Below the pieces are notes generated by a model. It was not told the origin of the DNA. It saw only the letters and a list, made by a program, of their open reading frames with translations, and searched no databases. This document shows positions 45,256 through 55,360 of a stretch of DNA of 64,000 bases, piece after piece. Source of the stretch: Pisolithus tinctorius (taxonomy: Eukaryota; Basidiomycota; Agaricomycetes; Boletales; Pisolithaceae); assembly GCA_024663395.1 (NCBI GenBank), contig JANFAH010000012.1:930001-994000 (forward strand), written 5' to 3'. Positions within the stretch are counted from its first letter, which is position 1. Each line of letters begins with the position of its first letter. The position numbers and the translations under genes were made by a program.

Positions 45256-48200
45256 CTATGGCAGAGGTTGGTATGGGCCAGGTTTATGTGGATAGCGTTC
45301 ATGGAAAGCGGATACTATGTTGGAAGCGTGATCTAGCTCAGTTGCAAGCAACCAAGAGGTTTCTTTGTCGGTGTTCTCATAACCAGCCCAGCGGACTAGA
45401 TACAAGAGTTGACAATGGCAGCGATGGCGGTCCACCTTAGAGTCGAGTATCTCTGATACTTCATACTCAAGGTCACCATCGACATCCACTGGCAGAGGCG
45501 GAGGTTGTTGTTGGTTTGGGAAAGGGTTAGCCGCTGTGGCTTCCAGTTGCGAGACGTGGAAGACCAGATGTACCGAGCACATAGAGTCAGGGAGCTTAAG
45601 GGTGACAGCATGTGTACCTGGCCTGGCCAAGATGGTGAACGGACCTAAGTACTTTTCAGAGAGTTTTTCCGAAGGACGAGTGGAGTGGAAGTACTTGGCT
45701 TTGATGTAGGCCTGTTCTCTGACCTTGAACTCAGGCGGAGGTATGCATTTAGCATCTGCTGGACCCTGGTAGTGCTGTTGAGCGGCAGACATTTCGGAGC
45801 AGAGGAAATCATGAAGGGCGGAGAGCTTGATGACATAGTCATGAGCCCTTGGGGAGGTGAAGTCCTGGTCAGGGACCACAGACAGGTTTGGGTGGTATCC
45901 CTTGTTAGCGAAGAAGGGAGAAACTCCAGTTGTCGCACTTGGTGCATTGTTGAACGTGAACTCCGCTAGGGGTAACAGCTCAGCCCAGTTGTCCTGTTGG
46001 TAGTTACAGTAGACACAAAGGTACTGCTCGAGGGTCTGGTTTGTTTGCTCGGTCTGGCCATCACCTTCTGGGTGGTAACCCAAAGTGAAGTGAAGGCGCA
46101 TATCAAGGGCTTTTCCTAGAGAGTGGAAGAAGTGTGAGACGAACTCAGGACCTCTGTCAGAGGTGACATTAGCTGGCACTCCATGCTTGGAGAAAACATG
46201 GGTTAGGAAGAGCTTAGCAAGTTTGGCGGAGGTGATGGAGTCATGGGTGGGGATGAACACCGCTTGCTTTGAGAGGCAGTCCACTACCATGAGTATGGCA
46301 GAGTAGCCATCGGAGTTGGGGAGGTGTTTGATGAAGTCCATGGAGATGGAGTTCCAAGATCTCTCTGGGACAGGAAGTTGCTTCAGTAGACCATAAGGGT
46401 GGTGGCACGGAGTTTTGCTGCGTCCACAGGTGGTGCAAGACCTGACATATTCTTTCACATCAGAGCAGAGGTTGGGCCACACACAGTCCCTGCAGATGAG
46501 TTCTAGGGTGCGGTTTTGCCCAAAATGGCCTGCTAGAGGATGATCATGCTTGAACCAAAGCACTCGAAGGCAGAGGTCATCAATGTCAGGGACAAAGATA
46601 CGACCATCAAGGTGGAGTAGACCGTCAGAGACCAGGGACCACCGAGGCTTAGTTGGAGTTGGAAGATGGCTGGCAGAGACGGGGTCAGAGGGTAGGGCGG
46701 AGATGATGTTGGAGTGCAAGCACTCAACATCGAAGACCATGGTGGCATGGAGTACAGGTGCCAAGAGGGTGGTGGTACAGAGGGACGATGCGAGTTGCTC
46801 CTGTGTAAACATAGGGCAGAGATTGTGAGGATTTACCTGCGCATAGTCCCTATCCCCCCCTTTTGGGTAGACGTCCCAACATCGTGTAAGTGCATCGGGT
46901 TTGGCTCCTAAGCAGCCAGGTTGGAAGCAGATAGAAAGATTAAACTGGGAAAGGTACTCCGACCAGTGGGCCTGTCGATGAGTGAGAACCTTAGAGGTGG
47001 AAAAGTACTCAAGGTTTTTGTGGTCCGTCACCACCTCAACAGGTAAGGCAGAGCCTTCTAAGTAATGCCGCCAATGGCGGAAGGCCTCAAAGATAGCCAA
47101 CAGCTCCTTGTCATGGGTATCATAGTTGAGTTCTGGCGCAGTCATGGTGCGAGAGTGGAAAGTGACTGGGCAGAGTTCACTGTCGGAGCAGGTGATTGAC
47201 AAAATGCCAGCAATGGCATAGTCGGAGGTGTCAGTTTCAACTGTAAGCGGAGCATCAGGAACCCAGTGAGTGAGAACAGGAGCAGAGCTGAAGGCATCCT
47301 TCAGGCAGAGGAAAGTGGAGTGGCACTCCTTGGAAAAGTTCCAAGGAGCACCCTTTTGTGTGAGGTGAGTGAGTGGAACGACGATGTTGGAGTAGTTATT
47401 AATGAATTGTCTGTAGAAATTTGTGAAACCAAGGAAAGACTGGATGTCTCACACCTTCTGCAGCTCAGGCCAGTCACGGACTGCCTGGACATTCTCAGCA
47501 GACATGGTGAGACTGGAGGGAGAAAGAACATAACTGAGGTACTCAACGGAGTCGGAGTGAAACTCACACTTCTCTGGCTTGGCATAAAGACCATGCTTTT
47601 GAAGGCAGCGGAGTACCTCTTTTACATGTTTGCGGTGCGACTCCACATTCTGCGAGTAAATTAAGATGTCATCGAGGTATACCACAATGCAGACATTGAG
47701 CATGTCCGCAAAGATGCTATTAACAAATCGCTGGATGGCTGCAGGCGTGTTAGTCAGACTGAATGGCATTACCTGCCACTCGTAAGAACCATAACGAGTG
47801 CGGAAAGCTGTTTTCCATTCATCTCTGTCTGCGATGCAGACCAGATGATAGGCATGGTGGAAGTCGATCTTGGTATAGACTTTAGCACGGCTTGGAGAGT
47901 CGAGTAGGTCGGAGATGAGTGGCAGTGGATAGCGGTCTTTTTTCGTGATTTTATTGAGTCCTCAGTAGTCTACACAGAGGCAGAGTGAGCCATCCTTCTT
48001 CTTCATGAAGAGGACAGGGGCACCATGAGTGGAGGTGGATGTTTGATGAAGCCATAGCCAAGATGCTTGTCAATGAAGGTGCGTAGAGCTTCGAGCTCTG
48101 GCAGAGAAAGAGAGTAGATCATGCCAATGGGTGGAGAGGCTCCTTCCTTGAGGTCGATCTTGAGATCAAATGAGCAGTGTGGTGGAAGTTCTGTGGCCTT

Positions 48201-48990
48201 GTCTTTACTAAAGACATCAGCAAACTTGTGATACTCAGGAGGAACCGAGGAGAGGTCAGGAGGCAGAGATGAAGTGGGGGACACACAAAGCTTCACATCA
48301 TCAGTGGAGAGCTGTAAGCAGAACTGTCTAGAGCCAGGGAGAGCACAGGCTCTGACATACATGGCAGCATTGATGAGTGAGACTAGCAGAGCGGAGCATG
48401 GCGAGTCGGTCAGAGGTGCAGTTGGAGCTGCACACTGAGCGGAGGGTGTCAGATCCGGAGTGGAGGTCACAGCAGAAGATGACAAAGGCGCCTGGGGTGT
48501 CGGCATTCCCTGTAACGATGGTTTGAATGATATACTGCCCAGTACCCAGTCAATCGATGGATTGAAGCAGGTGAGCCAGTTGTGTCCTAACACCAGCGAA
48601 CATGAAGAATCCAACAGAGTAACATAAAACGAAACGGAGTTGACATCGCCAGAAGGAAAGTGGAGGGAAAGATCTACTTCTTGGGAAATGACAGCATTTG
48701 TACTACCATCAAACAAGTGGAGTGGAATTGGTGGAGAAACGGAGGAAACAGGAATGACATATTTTTTGATTATAGATGGGTCTACAAAACAATGAGAAGA
48801 GCCAGAATCGATCAACGCAGAAACAGTATCAACAGAGTAGTCAAGAAGAGTTACAGACAGAAGTAAAGAATTGGGACTAGAAAGAGCAGACGCGTTGAGT
48901 CAGATGTCCGGTTGCGCACAGTTGGGATCAACGCTTCCTCCAGGCTGTGCGAGCTCACTGGAGGAGCAGACTAATTTTTTGGCTCTGCCT
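45256..48990 (-). pseudogene. pol: Chromovirus pol: protease, RT, RNase H, integrase, chromodomain
   Basis: Reads from the end of gag in the -1 frame. Protease ALIDSGSSHCFVDP near 48800 supplies the DSG active site. RT (about 48100-47450) keeps the catalytic YLDD (about 47675). RNase H block with VETDTSDYA is near 47230. The integrase has H-H-C-C (ending CTTCG, about 46430) and core residues SMDFI, TSDRGPEF and GQTEQTNQ, all present. The C-terminus carries a chromodomain (about 45440-45310: YEVSEILDS, YLVRWAGY, SWLLATELDHA) expected to bind methylated histone H3. Faults: TGA at about 48900, 47962 and 47449, and a one-base frameshift near 48035. It ends at 45256, 205 bp from the end of the antisense gene. 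Confidence 0.92.
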
Positions 48991-50257
48991 TCTCTGCAGG
49001 CAGAGTAGGCGGAGTTCCAGCCATAGCTGCATGGGCTTTGGCTGCATGGGAGGTGGACTTGGGACAGTCCTTGGCAGATTGGCCAGCCTTGCCACAGAAG
49101 AGGCAGAGGGTGTTCTTCATCCTACACTGGCGCTCAGCGGAGGTGAGTTTGCCATCTTTACCCAGAAGGTGGGCAATATTGGACTTAGACGCATCGGACT
49201 TGGGCGGATCTTTCTGTTTGCCCTTGCCCTTGGTGTCGGACTTTGGAGCGGAGGACAAGGAGGACAATGATTTAGTTTTATTGTCGGAGTTGGAAGACTG
49301 TGACTTGTCAGAGGCGGACTTGGTGGTGTGCGAGATCTCTGCTTTGTGCTCCCAGAAACACACATCGATGGTTTGAGCGAGTTCACAGAGTTGTGCAAGG
49401 GTAGAAGGCTTTCTGATGCGAGTGATCTCATCCTTGATGCAGTCTGGAAGTCCGCTATAGAAGCGGTGGAGGAGTGCACCAACACTGTAGTCCTTGACCT
49501 GTGAAGCCCAGCGATTGAACTCCATGACATATTTGGTGATTTGAGAACCATCTTTCATGGTGAGGTTCTCAAGTTGTTGGACGGCATCTGCTATGGCATC
49601 ATGCGGACCGAAATTGGTTGTGAGCTCTTGTAAGAACTCATGGTAGTCGTCCATCCAGAGCAGGCAGTCATAGTTGTCAGGATTTAGTAGATCTGGCTCG
49701 AACCAAGCCAGAGCCATACCCTTGAGATAAGACTGAGTGAAGGTAACCTTTGCTCTGTCGGAGCAGAATGCGTGAGGGCGGTCCTGGAAGTTCAGCTCGC
49801 ATTGAACGAGGAACTTGTGGAGTTTCTTAGGGTCAGAGCTGTCGAAGGTGTCAGGCTCATGGACTTTGGTTTTCGGAGTGGAGTCCCCAGTGCACGAACT
49901 AGACCGCGCAAGCGCATGAACAGCTCTAGCAAGAGCTACAAGGGGATCCTCTGGTGGCTCAGCCGGGTCTTCAGGGACATCCCTGTCACCGCTGCCCCCG
50001 CCATTGGGATCACCATCAGGATAATCAGGGTCGGGGTCAGGTCCATCATCTTGGTTACAAGGGGGCAGAGTATGGAAGGCTGATGGGTGGAGGTCAGAGC
50101 GACCAGCTTGTGAAGTGCTTTCACCTTCAGTGTGAGAGTGGTGTCGAGCGGAGCAGGACTGGAATTGTTCAACGACAGAAGGGAGTCGACACAGATTAGC
50201 CAGTGCTACAGCGAGGTTCTCAGCGACCTCTCTCTGGGATTGAGCTTGAGTTCTCAT
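48971..50257 (-). CDS. gag: Chromovirus gag, intact frame
   Basis: A complete 428-residue frame from ATG 50257, 61 bp after the 5' LTR. A proline/aspartate-rich N-terminus leads to a Ty3-type capsid domain (about 49850-49350), with FLVQCELNFQ, GMALAWFEPDLL and a YSGLPDCIKDEI block. A Lys/Ser-rich linker and a single zinc knuckle, CLFCGKAGQSAKDC (about 49100-49060), follow. The knuckle has glutamine where CCHC fingers have histidine, so zinc and RNA binding may be weakened. It stops at TAG 48971-48973, directly after a slippery heptamer. Confidence 0.9.
   Translation of the reverse strand: MRTQAQSQREVAENLAVALANLCRLPSVVEQFQSCSARHHSHTEGESTSQAGRSDLHPSAFHTLPPCNQDDGPDPDPDYPDGDPNGGGSGDRDVPEDPAEPPEDPLVALARAVHALARSSSCTGDSTPKTKVHEPDTFDSSDPKKLHKFLVQCELNFQDRPHAFCSDRAKVTFTQSYLKGMALAWFEPDLLNPDNYDCLLWMDDYHEFLQELTTNFGPHDAIADAVQQLENLTMKDGSQITKYVMEFNRWASQVKDYSVGALLHRFYSGLPDCIKDEITRIRKPSTLAQLCELAQTIDVCFWEHKAEISHTTKSASDKSQSSNSDNKTKSLSSLSSAPKSDTKGKGKQKDPPKSDASKSNIAHLLGKDGKLTSAERQCRMKNTLCLFCGKAGQSAKDCPKSTSHAAKAHAAMAGTPPTLPAEKAEPKN
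48974..48980 (-). other. Probable -1 ribosomal frameshift site (A AAA AAT)
   Basis: In the gag frame the sequence reads CCA AAA AAT TAG, which fits the X XXY YYZ slippery pattern. A -1 slip gives AAA AAA TTA GTC and enters the pol frame, which stays open (apart from the TGA near 48900) into the protease. A downstream pseudoknot was not evaluated. Confidence 0.65.
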
Positions 50258-50318
50258 AATGGCATAAGTTTTTTGGAAGACAGAAAAGGAGATCGTACAA
50301 GTGTGAGTATGAATATAC

Positions 50319-51031
50319 TGTCAAGTCTGGGCCTACTCCAACCAACTCCAATGCTCTACAAGGTCTAGAGAAAGGTTCAGAAGCAAGTCTGACACAGAAG
50401 AACAGAACTCCAACTAGTGGAGTGTCGGCAGGAACAAAGACCGCCAAGACAAAGGCAGAGCAGAGTGAGGGTGTCGGGTTTAGCTCGTGCACTACCCCCT
50501 TGCACAATCTCAGCCCTCGTATTTCAGAGGGAGAGTACAGACAGAGAGTCAGAGGTAACTCCGACAGGCAGAAGATGGAATCAGAGGGAGTAGGAACTAA
50601 GTTGATATTCGTACTGAAGAACAGCAGAGTACAGTACATGCTTTTATACTGCTATGGAGGTACAGTAATCAGAATCACTACTGACATACAGAGACTCATA
50701 AATTTTCAAGTAAAATTTCCTGGACAATGAATGAAGGGTAGATGGAGGACATATGGACGGGTAACACAGAACATCCAGAAAAGGAAATAGTCCAGGCACT
50801 GGACCATGCGGTGAGCATGCTGTGGAGTACCTGACTGCAAAGGTGTCACATGACCCCTCAGAGAATGGACCGCTCGGTCTGGTAGGAGAGCAACACAAGT
50901 CTGACAGCAGTCGGAGCAGAGATGGTTTGCAACCAACAGAAGTTGGGCAGAGTTGGTGCAGAGTGAGCGGATGACCGGCAGAAAAGGTTGCAGAGTGAGC
51001 AAAGACTTATGACAAATGCATGGTTATGACA
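50319..51031 (-). repeat. 5' LTR of the chromovirus
   Basis: 713 bp, collinear with 39342-40053. GATGT copy at 51032-51036. Confidence 0.94.
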
Positions 51032-52254
51032 GATGTCATCGACATGTTGATCGATGAAGTGAGGAAGTTGATCGAGCCTTGTAGGCCTACCACAATAGGG
51101 TTTGATATTGCAAGTGAAGGTGGAGGTGGAGGATTGTGAGAATGATGGGAATGGGAGCTTTTTGCATAGTCCAAGGTGGCAGAGAGGTTGGCGTGTTTGT
51201 TGGAGGTGGGAGCAGTAGCAGAAATGTCACTTGCATCGGCATATGGGAAAATGGACATGGTAGTCAAAACCTCATCATCACCAAGCATCTCAGCATGAGA
51301 CTGCTTCCCACTAGATGGTGGAGCACTGGATGGAGGGATAGAAATGTCAGATGGGTTGGCGGTAGATGGCAGATCATCAAAAAATGGGAAATGGTTGTCG
51401 TCCAATCTGGGCAGGACTAGGGGAAGCACTGGCACAGAATCAGCAGGCACTGAAGTAGATATGGGTTCAATGGGTGTGGGAGTGGAGGAGGGTGTGGATT
51501 CGGCAGGCACTGAAGTGGAAGTGGTTGGTTGAATGGTTGGCACTCCACTGTCTCCATTGTCTAGGCTGTCAGTGGTGGCATTGGAACTATCTGGAGTAAA
51601 GGTGTTGGCCCCATGGGCACCACCATGGGGTATGATATCTGCAATGCAGGGATATAGATCCCATCCACTCATTTTGAACTGGCAAATGAGGGGGTGACTC
51701 TAAGAGTAATTGTCAGTTCATCAAGCCATGGGGTTAAAAAATAAAAATGAAAATACCTTCACAAAATCCTTGAACACCTGCTCGGCATGCTGACCCTGAA
51801 TATTAGCCCCCTTCTTGTTGTCCCAGTGGGCTCCAGATGGTTGTGCTCAATAGTACTTGATATCATGATATATCTTTTGAATCTATGACAGAAGATCAGT
51901 AAAAATCACAAGCAGTTTACAACACTGACTTACATAGCCAGTCCACTTGTTTCTCACCACTTGATAGTTCTTAGGAGGTCCATCTGTGCGATAGTTGGCA
52001 ATATGCAGGGTGGCAGCTTGATATGTAGCCATCTTGAAGTTCCTGTTATTGCCTGCCTCATGCCAGTTGTTGTGCAGGAACCTTACAAGAGCAGCAGTTT
52101 CTTCATGGTTCCAATGAACTTGTGGAGTGGGAGCACTAGTCTTATTAGGCATTGAGTGAGATAGTGAATCCAGAGTGTACTGGGATATGAGGGCAACAAC
52201 AGTGGCAGCCAATACCCAGGCAAGCCTAAGGTGATCCAGATCGTCATAATCCAT
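51032..52254 (-). pseudogene. Harbinger Myb/SANT-like DNA-binding protein, N-terminal part
   Basis: ATG 52254 lies just inside the right terminal repeat. The Myb/SANT-like domain has WNHEETAALVRFLHNN, FKMATYQAATLHI and RNKWTGY (about 52120-51935), with the tryptophans spaced as in helix-turn-helix repeats. Introns follow WTGY (GTAAGT) and VFKDFVK. An exon from about 51890 has IQKIYHDIKYY, a TGA and AQPSGAHWDN; the next has MSGWDLYPCIADIIP and a long Ser/Thr/Pro region to 51032. Such proteins recruit Harbinger transposase to the terminal repeats. The gene is cut by the chromovirus and carries a CGA-to-TGA type stop near 51848. Confidence 0.83.
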
Positions 52255-52256
52255 CG

Positions 52257-52417
52257 CAGGACATGTTTCAAACTCAATTCAAACTCACTATGTGAACTGC
52301 CCCAGTGGAAAAACATGTACAAGCATTGAAGGAACTAATTGTGACTTACCCGAGGTTTCTGAACTAGCTCTTAATGGTGCCACATGACAACAGCCCAAAT
52401 AAATTTGTGACATTTTT
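52257..52417 (-). repeat. Right terminal inverted repeat of the Harbinger element
   Basis: Reverse complement of 23878-24035. It ends at TTTTTT followed by TAA (52418-52420), which is also the first triplet of the duplicated host block. Confidence 0.85.
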
Positions 52418-53318
52418 TAACCACATATAATGCAACATTCCAGTATGCTTTCACTCTGCTGGTTTGGAGCTCCTGCTCTCGCTGTCGAGAGACTTGTCTC
52501 AGTATTGCTTCAGCCACAATAGCACAACAGAATGTTACATGGTGCAGGCGCATGTTGCGGGCAACTTACATTTGACACTGGACTGAATGGGACAAGATTC
52601 TGGAATGATATGGATGGAAGCCATCCGTTGTAACACAGAAAGGGGCTGTTCCGCAATGAGTTCCATGATTGGCGACTGTCATGTGGCCCTTAAGAATGCA
52701 ACAACTTGGCCTGTCTCATGTGGCACTCAGGGAAGCGGGGAAACTCATTCAATATTTGACAGCTTGCGGGGAAGCTTCCACAATTAGTGCAGCGTTTCGC
52801 ATCATTGATCGGCAACCATCATATACCTTCGTTAGCGTTGTCTTTGGCTTGCACGCGAATGTAGGTATGAGTTTACTTTGACCTCATGGTGGATGACCTT
52901 GAGGCAATTTCTAAAGGTACGCAGCCCGCGAGGGTCTAGACCAAGTCATGGTTTGTCTGAGGCCAAGCCCAAATCCCAATACTGACGGTGGTACCGTTAT
53001 CATTATTCACCGCAGGGCCGGGTCTCGCGGACGATCAGGAAGGCACTGACGATACATTCACGTACACCGGTGTTCACACGAAGGGCGAGAGGGGTGTGTG
53101 ACAGGGGCATGACATGCCCGCCAGGATGTCGCATACGGCATACAATAACAATTGCCAGCTTCCTCGTCCAAGCCTGACCCCCAAATTTGCGAGACTCAAG
53201 ACTCAAGGCTCCAAAAAGTTGCCGGTATGACACCCTAACAAGCGGGGAGCTATTCCATACAAGTCCAAGTTGCTCGATATCTGATCAGCTGACTGCAGTA
53301 ATCGTCACTTGCAGGGCC

Positions 53319-53325
53319 TATAAAA
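53319..53325 (+). promoter_or_regulatory. TATA box of polyamine oxidase B
   Basis: TATAAAA lies 58 bp before the ATG, in the same context as in copy A. Confidence 0.6.
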
Positions 53326-53382
53326 TGGTCAACGCAGAGAGCAGTACTGCATGCCAACGCGTACCCTCTTCTCTTCCCTGTT

Positions 53383-55360
53383 ATGACCTGGTTCAGACTC
53401 TCTATTGCAACCGTTCTCCTAAGCCTCCTTAGTAGCGTGGTCGCCAAAGATGCCAATGCCACTAAGTGTCTAGCTGACCTCAAGCCCGATGGAGCACCGC
53501 CAAATAACACCAAGGTCCTCATCCTTGGCGGTGGTATGGCCGGCGTCATAGCAGCCCGCACACTTCATGAGCGGGGTATCGACGACTTCGTGATTGTGGA
53601 AGCCAAGCACGAATTCGGGGGGCGTATGGCGAAACAGACATTCGGTGTCAACGGATCTGAATACGTCATCGAGAAGGGAGCAAACTGGATCCACGGAACC
53701 CAAACAGATGATGGGCCCGCTAATCCTGTCTGGCTGCTGGCGGAGAAACACAACTTGTCAATGGTAGCGAGTAATCTGTCTACGGACATAAGTGTGTTTA
53801 GCGTTTATGCTATCCAACTCTGTGGGTCGTGCTCATGTTGCTGCAATAGCGTTCTTCGATTACAACGGGCCTAACAACTACTCCGCAACGTTCGAGGCGT
53901 CATTGGCCGCCGTCGAGAGCGCCAGGGCCCTTGCGGGTGGGAGAGATCATTTCAGTGCTTTCACAAGATCCTGACAATATAAAATAGGGCAACGGTGGCA
54001 GGAGAACAAAACCGATCTGGACCTCAGATCAGCCTATAATTATTTGGGTGTCGCTCCGAAGACGCCACAAGAGGAGGCTTGCGAGTACTATCAGATCGAT
54101 TATGTATGTGTGTTCAGCTTCATTAATAACTTTGGACTGATACCCGCTTCAGGAATGCAAGTCTTGTTGTTCCATTTACTTCGTTCGTCTAAACTAACCC
54201 CTTCTCTCTGGATCGGAATTTAGATGCACAGGTAAGTTGGGTTACTTGTCGTGAGTGCCGGAGATATTGACCATTCTCATAGGATGCCTCGCAAACGTCA
54301 ACATTGGCCGCTGCTTTGGTGAGTACCTACTGACGCTTATATGCTTCTCCTGTCTAATCGAGGATAGAGTTACAACAATACTTATAATCCCGAAGCCGGA
54401 GGCTATTCGGATGTGGACATGTTGTCTGTGGACCAGCGCGGCATTGCATGTATTGTCCAAGCGGAAGCTGCTACCTTCCTCAACACGAGTCAGGTCCTCT
54501 TCAACCAGACTGTCAAGACCATTCAATACAATCAGAACGGAGTGACCGTCCAGACGACAGATGGATACAGCCTCACTACAGATCACGCACTAGTCACGTT
54601 TAGCGCCGGTGTATTGCAAAACACTGACGTCGTCTTCGAGCCCGCGATCCCAGACTGGAAACGAGAGGCTATTAGTAGCATAGAAATGGTAAGATGACCA
54701 ACCACCCAGGGACATTTCTCTAAACTCCAAGCTAGTCGGTGTACACCAAGATCTTCTTGCAATTCAAGGAAAAGTTCTGGTTCGACACTGGGATAGGACT
54801 CTATGCCGATCAGCAGAAAGGCAGGTATCCGGTGTGGGAGAGTTTAGATCATCCGTGCCTTTTCCCCGGCTCTGGGATTATCTTCGTTACCGTGACGGTA
54901 AGTTTGTCGTGGCAATTATATACATGTTTCCTCGGCTCAAAAGATCAAGGGTGATTACGCGAATTATCTCGAGCAACTCAACAAAAACATAACGCAAGTG
55001 CAGTTAGAGGTAATGGAGGTTCTTCGGAGGATGTACCCTGGTGCCCCCGATCCAGTGGATATCTGGTTACCTATCTGGGGCAGGGCTCCCCTGTTCCGCG
55101 GATCGTACTCTAGCTGGGGAGCGCCCTTCGTCCCCGAATACTCGTACAATCTGAGCGCCCCGGTAAACGGTCACCTTTGGTTTGCGGGTGAAGCTACTAG
55201 CTCTAAATATTTCGGTTAGTCTCGGTCTCTCCTGTGTAGCTATCCGCTAATGACGTGGGATGTAGGCTTCATGCATGGCGCATACCTGGAGGGCCAGAAG
55301 GCGGCAACCAACATCGCTACGTGTATCAAAAACCCGCAGCGTTGCCCGCCTACTACATGA
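53383..55360 (+). CDS. Secreted FAD-dependent polyamine oxidase, copy B
   Basis: Paralogue of 20501-22478 with the same exon pattern. I checked exon 1 (53383-53791, 409 nt), exon 2 (53850-53936, 87 nt), the 8-nt exon (54224-54231) and exon 6 (54368-54688, 321 nt); lengths equal those of copy A. Signal peptide, GGGMAG FAD motif, GANWIHG and WFAGEATS are kept. The 4-bp insertion upstream puts the earlier ATG (conserved in sequence from copy A's 20447) out of frame, which supports 53383 as the true start. No stop or frameshift was seen. Most amino-acid changes are in the leader and surface-type positions (QDVNAT to KDANAT, VLGG to EFGG). Confidence 0.9.
54224..54231 (+). other. 8-nt microexon in polyamine oxidase B
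   Basis: Identical ATGCACAG between TTTAG and GTAAGT, as in copy A at 21340-21347. Confidence 0.7.

Larger units (their letters stand above)
39342..51031 (-). mobile_element. Ty3/Gypsy chromovirus with intact LTRs, inserted in the Harbinger Myb gene
   Basis: LTRs 39342-40053 (3') and 50319-51031 (5') begin TGTCATAAC and end GACTTGACA in element orientation. A perfect 5-bp duplication, GATGT, lies at 39337-39341 and 51032-51036. Gag, a -1 frameshift site, protease, reverse transcriptase, RNase H, integrase and chromodomain follow in order. An antisense accessory gene lies between pol and the 3' LTR. A polypurine tract (complement of GTGCCCCCCCCTT, 40054-40066) precedes the 3' LTR. No TGG-type primer site was found after the 5' LTR. 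Without its two inner insertions the element is about 8.15 kb. It is the least damaged element here: few stops, one frameshift, catalytic residues present. Confidence 0.95.
23878..52417 (+). mobile_element. PIF/Harbinger transposon swollen by nested insertions
   Basis: About 150-bp inverted repeats at 23878-24035 and 52257-52417 bound a convergent pair typical of Harbinger: a DDE transposase (+, 24045-38960, split) and a Myb/SANT-like protein (-, 52254-39105, split). Candidate 3-bp target duplication TAA lies at 23875-23877 and 52418-52420. Subtracting the Plavaka (13,491 bp plus 2) and the chromovirus (11,690 bp plus 5) leaves about 3.35 kb, a normal Harbinger size. The element lies precisely between the two polyamine oxidase duplications. 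Both genes carry CGA-to-TGA type stops, so it is inactive. Confidence 0.87.

Noticed and set aside
51136..51532. Gly-rich + strand frames
   Set aside because: Opposite-strand reading of the Ser/Thr/Pro-rich region of the Myb/SANT gene.
23878..52417. A single giant cargo transposon (Starship-like) with 28.5 kb between inverted repeats
   Set aside because: Every large block inside is explained as a separate insertion with its own termini. No tyrosine recombinase or host cargo gene was seen, and the residual is an ordinary Harbinger of about 3.4 kb.
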